A stretch of DNA of 64,000 nt, taken from positions 4,936,001 to 5,000,000 of the forward strand of contig NZ_CP029425.2 of assembly GCF_002278135.3 (NCBI RefSeq), written 5' to 3'. The position numbers and the translations under genes were made by a program. The notes beneath the pieces were generated by a model that saw nothing but the letters and a program-made list of their open reading frames with translations, searched no databases and had not been told where the DNA came from. Positions 1 through 8,503 of the stretch are shown here, piece by piece (the stretch's first letter is position 1; the number at the start of each line of letters is the position of its first letter). The stretch comes from Bradyrhizobium ottawaense. GTDB lineage: Bacteria > Pseudomonadota > Alphaproteobacteria > Rhizobiales > Xanthobacteraceae.

Positions 1-118
1 GAAACAGCCATGCGGCCGCGCTTTCGTCCTTGGCACCGGCGAGCGCGCTCGTCGCCGTGCAGGCCAGGGCGATCGCGGCCGCCACGGATATTTGGGTCCC
101 CCAACTCACGATCGACAC
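1..118 (-). CDS. N-terminus of a secreted protein (partial, runs off the window)
   Basis: Read on the minus strand from a GTG at 118 (or a second in-frame GTG at 109), the frame stays open to the window edge. It encodes a classic Sec signal peptide: a hydrophobic Ala-rich core (ISVAAAIALACTATSALA) and an Ala-x-Ala-type cleavage site before GAKDE. It starts 4 bp after the stop of the upstream CorA/ZntB-like gene, so it probably shares that transcript. Only about 39 residues are visible, so the family cannot be named. Confidence 0.55.
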   Translation of the reverse strand, partial: MSIVSWGTQISVAAAIALACTATSALAGAKDESAAAWLF

Positions 119-121
119 ACG

Positions 122-1138
122 CTACTTGAAGATACCGGTGCGCCGCATGAAGAGATAGGCCGCAGTAACCGAGCAGGCCATCAGCACTGCCGCCCACAAA
201 AATCCGCTTTCGACCTCGGTCAGCGGCAGGCCCTTGGTGTTCATGCCGAAGATGCCGGTGACCAGCGTCGGCGGCAGCAACAGCGAGGTCACGATCGAGA
301 GGGTGTGGAGATGGCGGTTGCTCTCCTCCTCGTTCTTGAAGCGCAGCTCTTCCTCGAGCAGGCGGCTGCGCTCGCGCAGCTCGACGATGTCGTGATCGAG
401 GCCATCGAGCCGCTGCGCAAGCTTGCCGGCCTGGATCCGCAACGCCGGCGACAAATGATCGGTGTTCTTCTGATCGAGACGGTGAAACAGCGTGCGCAAT
501 CCGGTGAGCTGCCGATGCAGCCGCACGCAGGTGCGGCGGAGCCGGCCGAGATTGCGGCGCATCTCGGGCCTCGCGTCATCGGCGAGGATGCGCTCCTCGA
601 TATCGTCGATCTCCTGGCCGAGCTTGTCGGCCATCCGGTCCAGCGTGTCCGCGACCTCGTCGACGATCTTTTCGAGCAGATGAGCGACGTTGTCGACGCG
701 GTAGCCGCCTTCGAGCACCCGCCGCGTGGCGTCCGCCGAGCACAGCGCCTGATGGCGGCCAGAGACCAGCAGCCGCTCGGTCATGGCGAAGCGCAGGAAC
801 GCGGTCTCCTCCGTCGCGCTGTCGATCTCGCGCACGAGATCGGAGAACACACCATAGACGCAATGGTCGATGACGTGAAGCTGCTGGAAGGTGTCGCTCG
901 ACAGCAGCAGTTCGCGTGCAAGCGCCGGCAGCTGCGACGCCGCGATCCAGGGCCGCGCCCGCGCGTCGGTCAGGTTGAAATGCAGCCAGAGCCGGCCGTC
1001 ATGGCTGAACTCGATCGGCTGGTCGACCGGCAGCGCCTCGGCACTGCCGTCGCTGTGCAGGCGGAAGGCCCAGACCAGGCCGGGAATGGCGGGTTCGGCG
1101 TTCGATAATGCGCTGGCAAGCTTTGCCGGCTCAGCCAT
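122..1138 (-). CDS. CorA/ZntB-family divalent cation transporter
   Basis: A 338-aa inner-membrane cation channel of the CorA superfamily. The long N-terminal cytoplasmic part ends in a helical region rich in Glu and Arg. Two C-terminal membrane segments (about 278-295 and 312-331) flank the signature GMN (about residue 298) within GIFGMNTKGLPL. The residues after GMN resemble ZntB-like members more than classic Mg2+ CorA, so Zn2+ efflux or uptake is as likely as Mg2+ transport. The ATG at 1138 is preferred over the upstream TTG at 1150 because a G-rich Shine-Dalgarno-like stretch lies 8 bp before it. A secreted protein gene follows after 4 bp. Confidence 0.88.
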   Translation of the reverse strand: MAEPAKLASALSNAEPAIPGLVWAFRLHSDGSAEALPVDQPIEFSHDGRLWLHFNLTDARARPWIAASQLPALARELLLSSDTFQQLHVIDHCVYGVFSDLVREIDSATEETAFLRFAMTERLLVSGRHQALCSADATRRVLEGGYRVDNVAHLLEKIVDEVADTLDRMADKLGQEIDDIEERILADDARPEMRRNLGRLRRTCVRLHRQLTGLRTLFHRLDQKNTDHLSPALRIQAGKLAQRLDGLDHDIVELRERSRLLEEELRFKNEEESNRHLHTLSIVTSLLLPPTLVTGIFGMNTKGLPLTEVESGFLWAAVLMACSVTAAYLFMRRTGIFK

Positions 1139-1249
1139 GGATAGCCCCAACCGTCAACAACTGCCCCGTTTCGGAAGATGGCTGACGGCATCTTCCGGAC
1201 CCCACGCGGGTACTCAATTACGCCAGTGTTACAGTTTGATGATGCCGCC

Positions 1250-2029
1250 CTATTCCGCCGCCAGCCCGGTCGCGGCCGCCTCGGCTTGCCTGATGTAGTC
1301 ATGGACGACGCGGCCGAACGGCAGCGTCAGATCGGCAATGTAATGATGCGCGCCGAGGCAGCGGCGGACCGGGAAATCGGCGACCGGCGCGTTGACATGA
1401 GGCACCAGGTGCAGCCGGCCCGGCCCCATCCAGGAGCCCTTCGGCACGATGTCGACGAGGTTGATCGCGACCAGCTGGCAGACCTCGAGACGACCGTCGA
1501 CGCCCGGGATCATCTTCAGATTGATCTGCGTCTTCGACAGCGTGGCGCGGGTGAGGTCGCCGTTGCCGGCCATGCTCTCGTGCTTGTAGCCCATGGTGCC
1601 CATGGCGACGAGCTGGCCGGCATATTCCAGCGTGCCCGTCAGCGTGTCCTTGACGATTTCGAGCTTGGGATGGGCGTATTTCTTGGGAAAGCCCCAGATC
1701 TCGCGGCCGGCGGCGATCGGCGGATCGTCGTCGAGATACATCTGCGAGACGAAGTTGACGTCCTCGCCGTTGAGGCGCGCGGGAATGACGAGGCCGGATT
1801 CGGTATAGCTGCCGAAGCCGGAGGAGTCAGGCATCTTGATCCACTCGTAATGCGCGATCGGCTGGTCGATCGGCTGCAACGGCTCAGGCAGGCCGGCACG
1901 GATCAGCTCCGGGTCGGTCTCGTAGGTGATGACGAGGAATTCGCGGTTGACGAACCGATACGGACCGGCCGGATAGCTCGGCCCCGCCGCGGGCATGGAC
2001 GGAAGTCTCAGCACGTCTTCGCTTCGCAT
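1250..2029 (-). CDS. adc: Acetoacetate decarboxylase family protein
   Basis: A 259-aa cytoplasmic enzyme matching the acetoacetate decarboxylase family over its whole length. The diagnostic EIWGFPKKYAHP stretch carries adjacent Lys116 and Lys117, the Schiff-base lysine and the neighbour that lowers its pKa. In the family it decarboxylates acetoacetate (ketone-body or PHB breakdown) to acetone and CO2; some homologues act on other beta-keto acids. An AGGAG sequence lies 9 bp before the ATG. It is divergent from the patatin gene, with a 198-bp shared upstream region. Both may belong to polyhydroxybutyrate or lipid turnover, but that link is inferred from position only. Confidence 0.88.
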   Translation of the reverse strand: MRSEDVLRLPSMPAAGPSYPAGPYRFVNREFLVITYETDPELIRAGLPEPLQPIDQPIAHYEWIKMPDSSGFGSYTESGLVIPARLNGEDVNFVSQMYLDDDPPIAAGREIWGFPKKYAHPKLEIVKDTLTGTLEYAGQLVAMGTMGYKHESMAGNGDLTRATLSKTQINLKMIPGVDGRLEVCQLVAINLVDIVPKGSWMGPGRLHLVPHVNAPVADFPVRRCLGAHHYIADLTLPFGRVVHDYIRQAEAAATGLAAE

Positions 2030-2227
2030 CGCTGGTCTCCTGTGTTCCTGATCGGCGGCAATTGCTAGCGATCCTCATTGACTGCGATGTGAAGCTTTTC
2101 CGTCGGGCGCACGACCCCTGCCGTTGCAGCGTGGTCGGTCTGCGTTGCCGGCGATGCATCGGCGCCGCCTTGTCATCACGCCGTCACCACGTGACGCAAT
2201 CGTCTGGCGCAAGCAGGAGGCATCGCC

Positions 2228-3403
2228 ATGGACGCCCGCACGTCGCAACCGACATATCAGAGCCATCAGGCGCCCTCGCGGGGCTGGCGGCCCGAGCGCT
2301 GCGATCGCGTCGCGCTGGTGCTGCAGGGCGGCGGCGCGCTCGGCGCCTACCAGGCCGGTGTCTACCAGGCGCTGCACGAGGCCGGCATCGAGCCGGACTG
2401 GGTCTGCGGTGTCTCGATCGGCGCGATCAACTCCGCCATCATCGCCGGCAACAAGCCGGAAAAGCGGCTCGAGGCGCTGCGCATCTTCTGGGAGCGCATC
2501 ACCAACCGCAAGATCTGGCACTACACCCCCGACGGCGACGTCTTCCGCCAGTGGCGCAATCTCACCAGCGCCTGGATGACCTCGGCGATGGGCCAGCCCG
2601 GATTCTTCACCCCGCACCAAATGAATCCCTGGTTCAGCCCGGTCGGCGCGCGCACCGCGACCAGCTATTACGACACGATGCCGCTGAAGGAGAGCCTGCT
2701 CGAGCTGGTCGACTTCGATCTCATCAACGAGAAGAGGGTCCGCTTCGCGGTCGGCGCGGTCAACGTGCTCTCGGGCAATTTCATCTATTTCGACAATTCC
2801 CATGACGAGATCGAGCCGGAGCACATCATGGCCTCCGGCGCCCTGCCCCCGGCGCTGCCGATGGTGCGGATCGGCACCGATCATTTCTGGGACGGCGGCA
2901 TCGTCTCCAACACGCCGCTGCAACACCTGCTCGACCAGGAGGATGCGCTCAATTCGCTGGTGTTTCAGGTCGACCTGTTCAGCGCGCGCGGCGTGCTGCC
3001 GCGCTCGATCCAGGACGTGATGGCTCGCCACAAGGACATCATGTATTCCTCGCGCACGCGCCACAACACCGACGTCTATCGCCGCACCCACAATCTCAAG
3101 GTCCTGCTCCACAAGGCGCTGGCGAAGCTGCCGGACGAGCAACTGTCCGACGAGGAGCGCAAGCTGAAGACGAGCCTGTGCCACATGCCGGAGATCGCGA
3201 TCCTGCATCTGATCTACCAGCAGAAGGCCTATGAGGGCGACGCCAAGGACCACGAGTTCTCGGGCACCTCGATGCGCGAGCACTGGACCAGCGGCTATGA
3301 AGACACCAAGCGCACGCTGAAGCGCCGCGACTGGATCAAGATGCCGGAGGAAGGCATGGGCCTCGTCGTGCACGACGTGCACCGGGAGACGGAGAGCGCG
3401 TAA
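2228..3403 (+). CDS. Patatin-like phospholipase with DUF3734 C-terminus
   Basis: A 391-aa patatin-family serine lipase. The oxyanion-hole glycines (GGGALGA, 34-40), nucleophile elbow GVSIG with Ser63, and catalytic DGG with Asp222 give a complete Ser-Asp dyad. The C-terminal third (about 270-391) is the charged DUF3734-type extension common in alphaproteobacterial homologues. It would hydrolyse acyl ester bonds of phospholipids or similar lipids; there is no signal peptide, so it acts in the cytoplasm or at the inner membrane. A strong AGGAGG lies 8 bp upstream. It is divergent from the acetoacetate decarboxylase gene. Confidence 0.9.
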   Translation: MDARTSQPTYQSHQAPSRGWRPERCDRVALVLQGGGALGAYQAGVYQALHEAGIEPDWVCGVSIGAINSAIIAGNKPEKRLEALRIFWERITNRKIWHYTPDGDVFRQWRNLTSAWMTSAMGQPGFFTPHQMNPWFSPVGARTATSYYDTMPLKESLLELVDFDLINEKRVRFAVGAVNVLSGNFIYFDNSHDEIEPEHIMASGALPPALPMVRIGTDHFWDGGIVSNTPLQHLLDQEDALNSLVFQVDLFSARGVLPRSIQDVMARHKDIMYSSRTRHNTDVYRRTHNLKVLLHKALAKLPDEQLSDEERKLKTSLCHMPEIAILHLIYQQKAYEGDAKDHEFSGTSMREHWTSGYEDTKRTLKRRDWIKMPEEGMGLVVHDVHRETESA

Positions 3404-3410
3404 GGGACGC

Positions 3411-3550
3411 TTGTGTCCCGGACGCGCAGCAACGCCTTGAGCGTTGCTGCGCCAAGCCGGGACCCAGAAGCTACACGGTTCGTCGCGATCATGGGCTCCG
3501 GCTCTGCAGCGCAACGTCGAAGGGACGCTGCGCTGCGTCCGGGGCACGAG
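3411..3550. repeat. Interspersed palindromic repeat (REP-like, GTCCCGG type)
   Basis: Immediately after the patatin stop lie GTCCCGGACGCGCAGCAACG, its inverted partner ending CGGGAC, and a second imperfect pair ending TCCGGGGCACGAG. The GTCCCGG arms and GC-rich core match the REP-like elements scattered through Bradyrhizobium intergenic regions. It may also act as a transcription terminator or mRNA stabiliser. Confidence 0.6.
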
Positions 3551-3599
3551 ACTGCCCATAAACATGATCCATTCGGAAGACACACTATCGCATTCTCGC

Positions 3600-4135
3600 G
3601 GCTCATTTCGCCCGAGCTTTGCTCTCGTCGTTGCCCTTCTTGTTCAGAAAGGGCGCAGGGAAGGCCGGGCGCCGGCTGGCACCCGCGGTCCCGTGTGCGA
3701 ACAAGACGCGCACGGGTTGGACAACAGGTGTAGCCGGGCGACCGGCCTTCCCTGCGCGGATGGCTTTACGGCTTATGTCGCGCTCTCCCCGGGGAGCGAT
3801 GCACTATTGCCCCCGTCGCGTTGCGGATGACTGATGTGCTGACCCGGTTGAGCCGCAACATCACCGCAACACTTGACGCACAGACCCCGGGCGTCAGGAC
3901 CACACGATTTTGCCGTCCGCGCACATCCCCGTTCCTGTCCCCGATGGCTTGCGTGCGCTCACCATCGTGGCCGAACCAAGGACGCCGTCAGCGCCGTGTC
4001 GTATCGCGCGTGCAGCTGCTCACGGGGATTCCCGCCCTGCAGCCTGCCCAGCGCGCCGACGCCGTCGCGGCCACCGCCTCCCGGCCCGCGTCTCGTGACG
4101 ATCGCGAAACGCCCCTTATGGCGGGCGGGATGAGC
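3600..4135 (+). repeat. Decayed long interspersed repeat, no intact gene
   Basis: Several short frames overlap here and none looks like a gene. Their translations contain phrases that recur as spurious 'hypothetical proteins' across Bradyrhizobium genomes: FRKGAGKAGRRLAP, ALRLMSRSPRGAMHYCP, ASGPHDFAVRAHP and RLVTIAKRPLW, the last two in a different frame from the first two. The shift between frames shows a degraded copy. I recognise the family from memory and could not align it here. Confidence 0.5.
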
Positions 4136-4830
4136 CATTGATACGACATATCCGAAATTCGGTAAATAGGAATGTTTTTGCGTCGAGGGATTGACAGGGT
4201 GTTTTGCCCGACGGGCGGGGTGCCACCGCAACTGAATATTCGATGCAATGGTGTAATGGGCCTTCGGGTCCCTCTCGCAACCACCGGGGTGGAACAACAG
4301 CAGATCGTTTCGAGCAAGTCGCTTCCTGATGGAGGCGCCGGGCTCCTGGATGGCGGAGGTCGCGATCGAATTGAACAAGGAAGCGAAGTGACGCCGATCT
4401 TCGCGCATGCGCAACAATTCTCCATACGCAGCAATCGTTCTCCGCTTGGTGGAGCGGCATCGCAGCCGCTATCGTTGCCTTCAGGCCCTAGGACTCCCCA
4501 AGTTCTCGCGCCTGAGGACCGCCGCCTCGGCCCCTGGACGTTGACAGTCCCCGAGCAGCTGGCGGCGGTCCTTTCTCCTGTCTCGGCCGCGCCCCGATTT
4601 GCAACAGTCGGTTGCTGAGACGGGCCGAGCCGAGGCAGACGATTTGCGGACCCGCTAAGTCATTGATCCCTTTTGTGACCCGAACTGGAAGGACAAGCCT
4701 TTTTCCGAGTCCCAATCTCTCGGCTTGGGATAGAGGTCAGCCACCTCCGGACCCAAATCGGCCGTGCAAGGCCCCAAAACAAACCGCAGGAGGCGCCGCG
4801 GTAGGACGTCGATTGAAGGAATGTCGTTAG
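4136..4830. other. Intergenic stretch without a supportable gene
   Basis: About 700 bp downstream of the decayed repeat. Open frames on both strands are short, lack a Shine-Dalgarno and show no family features. The text near 4185-4215 (TTGACAGGGTGTTTTGCCCG) resembles the tail of the same interspersed repeat. I see no RNA gene, tandem repeat or convincing promoter. Confidence 0.4.
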
Positions 4831-5373
4831 CTACCGCATCAGGTGGAAATCAGGGCGGGCTGGCGCTAACGGCGGCCACAGAAGCGCCCGAACGATGAGC
4901 GGAATACCAACGGCCAAAGGTATCAACCAGTACATGAAATGAGGCAGGTCCTTCCAAAGTGGAAGCTGCTTTCCGTTGTCCACGTAGAAGGCAACCAGCA
5001 TCAGGATATACGACAGGCCCATCCCCGCGATATGGACCCTGACCCAATACCGCCAGCGGTGCCGGAGCGCAGTGCGACCGATCCAGGCGCAGGCGAACGA
5101 CAACGTACCGAGGACGAACAAGTGATAGTTTTCGGCCCAGCGCATAAGCGACAGTAACGTCGCGGACGCGAAGAGCGCCAGCAGACACCAGAAATAGATC
5201 GTTCCAAGCCTAGAATGACGCCCGCGACGCTTCTGACTCGACATTGCGATTGCGCCGATCGCAACGCTCGCAAGGCCCAGGGGGATATGCACCCCGAAGA
5301 TCAACGCCAGAAAGAAGTGGTCGGTTGATGGAATTTCGATGCCCGCCACGATGGTCGTTTCTTCGCCTGTCAT
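4831..5373 (-). CDS. Multi-pass membrane protein (DUF2306-like)
   Basis: A 180-aa integral membrane protein with five or six predicted hydrophobic segments. It has short His/Arg loops (KKRRGRHSRLGTIYFW, RHRWRYWVRVHIAGMGLSYI) of the kind seen in DUF2306-type proteins. No enzymatic motif is visible. The ATG at 5373 is chosen over a TTG 21 bp upstream because GGGAG lies 7 bp before it. The gene follows a truncated MFS transporter remnant on the same strand, in a repeat-rich neighbourhood. Function unknown; the family label is tentative. Confidence 0.7.
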   Translation of the reverse strand: MTGEETTIVAGIEIPSTDHFFLALIFGVHIPLGLASVAIGAIAMSSQKRRGRHSRLGTIYFWCLLALFASATLLSLMRWAENYHLFVLGTLSFACAWIGRTALRHRWRYWVRVHIAGMGLSYILMLVAFYVDNGKQLPLWKDLPHFMYWLIPLAVGIPLIVRALLWPPLAPARPDFHLMR

Positions 5374-5395
5374 GGCGTTACTCCCATCTTGCAAT

Positions 5396-5623
5396 TCAAC
5401 ATCGACTAAGCGGCGAAGAGGGTCGTTTGACGGCGAACGCTACGGCGCCGCAGACAATGCAAAGCATGCAGCAGCCGATCAGGACGACTGCATAGCTTCC
5501 CGTCCAATCGGCGCTTGCTGCGAAAGGCAGCGGGCCGAACGCTGCGCCGGCAATGCCAACCCCTTCGGGCCGCGCCCGCCAGGGACGAAGAGCGCGCCTG
5601 GTCAAGCGTTCGAGCCGCGACAT
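5396..5623 (-). pseudogene. C-terminal remnant of an MFS transporter
   Basis: The last 55 codons read like the end of a major facilitator protein: GVGIAGAAFGPLPFAASADW, then a final membrane helix and a basic tail (KRPSSPL). The A-FGPL---D-TGSY pattern is typical of the last two helices of such permeases. The first 20 residues are Arg-rich and unrelated, and nothing upstream encodes the remaining ten or so helices. It is therefore a truncated leftover rather than a functional small protein. Confidence 0.5.
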
Positions 5624-5808
5624 GGAATACTCGTCAGGTCAATTGCCCGTCAATTTTCCCCTGCGCAGCTTCGTCAATGGTGCTGACGGTAATTCTCCGG
5701 AATTGCCGTTGCGTCTGTCCCGGTCTGGGATGGGCCATTCAATGCATCCACTTCGAGACGAGACGACTGCCCCTTTGTCCGCATCGTACATTGAGTCTGG
5801 AGATGATC

Positions 5809-6234
5809 ATGCGCAACATTGCATCGGCGATTGCAATCGTGATCGCGTTGAGCGCGCCGGCTTTGGCTCAGAAGGCCGAGATCGAAGCGAACAATGCGAA
5901 ATGGATAGAGATGTTCAACAAGGGAGATTTTTCCGGGATTGCATCCCTCTACAGCGCTGATGCGACCGCGCTCCCGCCGGGCTCCGCGATGGTGCAGGGT
6001 CGACCAGCCATCGAGGTCATGTGGAAAAGCATGGCTGAACAAGTGACCGATCCGAAGCTCACAACGGTGGATGTCAAGCCACTCGGTTCTTCCGCGGCCC
6101 GTGAGATCGGCACGTTCGTCCTGAAGACCAAGGGATCGACACCGCAGGAAGTGACCGGAAAGTATGTCGTCGTCTGGGAGAAGGTCGGAGACGACTGGAA
6201 GCTCGCCACCGACATCTGGAACGACGGCAAGTAG
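5809..6234 (+). CDS. Secreted SnoaL/DUF4440-like (NTF2-fold) protein
   Basis: A 141-aa protein with an N-terminal signal peptide ending in SAPALAQ (about residue 20), followed by a single NTF2-like domain: helices around NAKWIEMFNKGDFSGIASLY, the conserved YSADATALPPG turn, then beta strands ending WEKVGDDWKLATDIWN. This is the SgcJ/EcaC (DUF4440) layout. The fold binds small hydrophobic molecules, and exported members have no firm role. The ATG at 5809 has GGAG 6 bp upstream; an ATG at 5803 is the alternative. Confidence 0.78.
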   Translation: MRNIASAIAIVIALSAPALAQKAEIEANNAKWIEMFNKGDFSGIASLYSADATALPPGSAMVQGRPAIEVMWKSMAEQVTDPKLTTVDVKPLGSSAAREIGTFVLKTKGSTPQEVTGKYVVVWEKVGDDWKLATDIWNDGK

Positions 6235-6390
6235 CCGTCTTACGTCCAAACCAGCGCTTGCGCAAAAAGCAGGAGGGATCAAACCGACGCGCGTGTTCAT
6301 TCGCCGTTGTCATTCGATACGCAGGCGCTATCGTGCGCATGCGGCGCAGCCGCGACGTTCATCCGATAATTCTGGTCATGGGAGAATCGC

Positions 6391-6666
6391 ATGAAATTCA
6401 TAACCACCTGGAGCGTACCTCAAGGCACCTTCAATGCAGCCGTCGCCCGCTTTCTCGAGACCGGTGGCGCACCACCCGAGGGCGTCAAGATGCTGGGCCG
6501 CTGGCATGGCATGAATGGACAGGGATTCGCGATCTCTGAATCGAGTGATCCAAAAGCCATGTATCGTTGGCTCGCGCAATGGTCTGACCTGCTCCCGTTG
6601 ACCGTCACGCCCTGCCTTGAGGACGGAGACGCGGGCGAGGTGATGGCGTCGCTTCCCAAGCGTTGA
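6391..6666 (+). CDS. DUF3303 family small protein
   Basis: A 91-aa cytoplasmic protein beginning MKFITTWSVP, with the alternating strand/helix pattern of a dimeric alpha-beta barrel (ferredoxin-like) domain. The GRWHGMNGQGFAISES and YRWLAQWSDLLPLTVTP segments are typical of DUF3303. GGAG lies 8 bp before the ATG. The family has no established activity. Its stop codon lies inside a 14-bp tandem duplication. Confidence 0.75.
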   Translation: MKFITTWSVPQGTFNAAVARFLETGGAPPEGVKMLGRWHGMNGQGFAISESSDPKAMYRWLAQWSDLLPLTVTPCLEDGDAGEVMASLPKR

Positions 6667-6688
6667 TCATCAAGCGTTGATCATCAAG
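6661..6688. repeat. Exact 14-bp tandem duplication over a stop codon
   Basis: CGTTGATCATCAAG occurs twice back to back. The first copy contains the TGA that ends the DUF3303 gene. It is probably a replication-slippage duplication; GATC and the TTGATCATCAA palindrome are incidental. Confidence 0.7.
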
Positions 6689-6723
6689 CGGGCGAAGGGT
6701 TTTCTGAACCAGCTCATCCACTG

Positions 6724-6822
6724 AAGCGCGATGAGATTGGGATGAATCGTCATCGCGCTTTAGTTTATTGCTTGAGCATGAACTTTTCGGAAAACCTCTG
6801 CGCACTTTTCCGGATCATGCTC
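6724..6822. repeat. Two adjacent interspersed inverted repeats
   Basis: The first unit (6724-6760) has perfect 11-bp arms AAGCGCGATGA and TCATCGCGCTT. The second (6774-6822) has arms starting GAGCATGA with TTCGGAAAA and ending TTTTCCGGATCATGCTC. Both are element types recurring between genes in Bradyrhizobium and relatives. They sit between converging genes and could serve as a bidirectional terminator. Confidence 0.65.
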
Positions 6823-6859
6823 TAGGGTCCAGCCGTCTCCTGGACTCTCCGGAGAGCGG

Positions 6860-7354
6860 CTACTTCGCGTCCTTGTTCAATTCGATCGCGACCTCCGCCA
6901 TCCAGGAGCCCGGCGCCTCCATCAGGAAGGATTGACGGTTACTCCTGGTCTGGATCGTCACCAGCGCGGCCACTGTGTTTCCCTCTATTCGCGCCTCGAT
7001 CAGGCCGTCCTTGTTGGTGCCGTAGACCTTGCCGCCCTGCCGGTACTCGCTCTCGAACCAGTTGCCGGAAAGCTCCGTCCCGCTCTGCTCGATGTTCGCG
7101 GACAGGACCATCTTGTACGCATCGCTTGCGCAGCGCAGGTCGAGTGTCAACGACCGTCCCGGCCTGGTGACGTTGTACGCCACCTTGCAGCGAACCTTCT
7201 CGCGCGGACCGTCCGACGGCTTCATGGTGCCGATGCCCGACCATGCGCCGGCCAGACTGTCGAACACCGGCTCTGCGCGCAGCGGGCCGGTGCCGACGAG
7301 CACGAGCCAGGCCGCGCCAATGCTCATGCGCGCCGCCAAAACCTTCAATCGCAT
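6860..7354 (-). CDS. Secreted protein of unknown function
   Basis: A 164-aa protein with a signal peptide (hydrophobic 12-22, cleavage after PLRA about residue 27). The mature part has alternating hydrophobic residues, suggesting a small beta-barrel (lipocalin-like): AGAWSGIGTMKPSDG, SGTELSGNWFESEYRQGGKV, IEGNTVAALVTIQT. Two cysteines (CKV and RCAS) could form a disulphide in the periplasm. No family name can be given. It is monocistronic with no functional neighbour. Confidence 0.7.
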   Translation of the reverse strand: MRLKVLAARMSIGAAWLVLVGTGPLRAEPVFDSLAGAWSGIGTMKPSDGPREKVRCKVAYNVTRPGRSLTLDLRCASDAYKMVLSANIEQSGTELSGNWFESEYRQGGKVYGTNKDGLIEARIEGNTVAALVTIQTRSNRQSFLMEAPGSWMAEVAIELNKDAK

Positions 7355-7596
7355 TCTGCCAATCCTGATCTGTAAAGTCCGAGCGCGTTCTACGCCCTGA
7401 TGGCCGCGGGAAGTTGTCGAAGATGTTTAGAAATGTTGCAGAGATTGCCTGAACGTTGCCGGGATCGACACATCAGCCGGTAATGAAGCCGATATCGCCG
7501 CGGCAAGTTCCCGTCGGTCCCGCTCGGCCGCAAATGCCCCGCGGGAGCGCAGGGCAATCGCATACGGCATTTTCCGCCAGCCGAGCGCGCGCCTCG

Positions 7597-7723
7597 TCCT
7601 TCGAGACGACCGCTTTGCGGTCTCCCAGGATGAGGCTAAGCGGCATCGGTGCCCGTTGAGAGTGCTGCCGCACACTCCGTCCTCATCCTGAGGCCCGCCA
7701 ACGGCTTGCGCCTCGAAGGATGG
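7597..7723. repeat. REP-like element pair (CCTTCGAG type) in a 402-bp gene-free gap
   Basis: TCCTTCGAGACGACCGCTTT with its partner CAGGATGAGG, then a second unit CCTCATCCTGAGGC to GCCTCGAAGGA in opposite orientation. The CTTCGAG/CATCCTGAG boundaries match another copy at 17931-18044. The rest of the gap (7355-7596 and 7724-7756) shows no gene, promoter or RNA that I can support. Confidence 0.65.
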
Positions 7724-7756
7724 CCACAGAGAACGTCGCCGGAGCGAAATCCCGCC

Positions 7757-8503
7757 TCAGTTCGGACCGGGCATATTGCCCGCGAACTGCGGATAGCACT
7801 CGCGCAGTTCCTCGCGGATTCGCCCCCGGATCAAAGTAAGCGTCGCCTCGTCCGGCAGCGGCGTCGTGACCTCGCATCTCTCGTTGTCGTACGAGAATCC
7901 CGTCGTGCCTCGAATGTCGCGCCAACCATATCCCGGATGCGTGCTCTCGAGGCGGAAACGTCCCGCTTCCCGGTCGAAGGAAAACAACGCCGCATTGGTC
8001 AGCAGGGCATGAGGGCCGCCTCGCCGATAGACCGTCTCGTCGGTAACTCCAGGCGCGGAGACGAAGTCCACGCGCTCCACCAGGGATCGCAGGCTGTGCT
8101 CTTCGCGGAACAGAATGACCCGCGGCACCAGGAAGTACAGATAGGCGGAGCCGAACGAGCCGGGCCACCTGACCGGATTGTTCGGATAGTCGCCGGTGCC
8201 AACGAGATTGACGTTGCCCTGACCGTCGATCTGGCCGCCGCCGAGAAAGAAGGCGTCAAGGCGCCCCTGCGCAGCGCAATCGAACAGCTCCTCGGCACCG
8301 CCAGTGAAGGAATTGTGCTTGACCGACCCGAGGATCGAGACCTGCACGTGCTCCAACCCGTCACGCTGGTTGAGCGCGCGCAAGAGCATCGCTCCCGCCG
8401 CCGGCATCGGCGAGGATTGGCCGACTGCAACATGCCGCACGCCCTTCAGCAGCCGCGAGATCGTGTAGATCATCAACTCGCGGCTGGTGCACGCCTCGCT
8501 CAT
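7757..8503 (-). CDS. CoA-transferase subunit beta (IpdB-like)
   Basis: A 248-aa beta subunit of a class I-type CoA-transferase. It has the GGGQIDGQGNVNLVGTGDY core and FFLG segment typical of the IpdB/GctB branch. The SENG-type catalytic glutamate motif of canonical CoA-transferases is not apparent, as in IpdAB, which opens a ring of a steroid-derived CoA ester rather than moving CoA. The ATG at 8503 overlaps the stop of the alpha subunit by 4 nt (ATGA), so the two are translationally coupled. The start is set by this overlap rather than the longer frame upstream. Substrate unknown. Confidence 0.85.
   Translation of the reverse strand: MSEACTSRELMIYTISRLLKGVRHVAVGQSSPMPAAGAMLLRALNQRDGLEHVQVSILGSVKHNSFTGGAEELFDCAAQGRLDAFFLGGGQIDGQGNVNLVGTGDYPNNPVRWPGSFGSAYLYFLVPRVILFREEHSLRSLVERVDFVSAPGVTDETVYRRGGPHALLTNAALFSFDREAGRFRLESTHPGYGWRDIRGTTGFSYDNERCEVTTPLPDEATLTLIRGRIREELRECYPQFAGNMPGPN

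Noticed and set aside
2075..3583. A 502-codon minus-strand frame opposite the patatin gene
   Set aside because: The patatin gene has catalytic Ser and Asp in place. The reverse frame also runs through the downstream repeat, so it is chance.
4136..4830. Short coding frames on both strands
   Set aside because: No ribosome sites, no family features and mutually overlapping; they lie in and after a decayed repeat.
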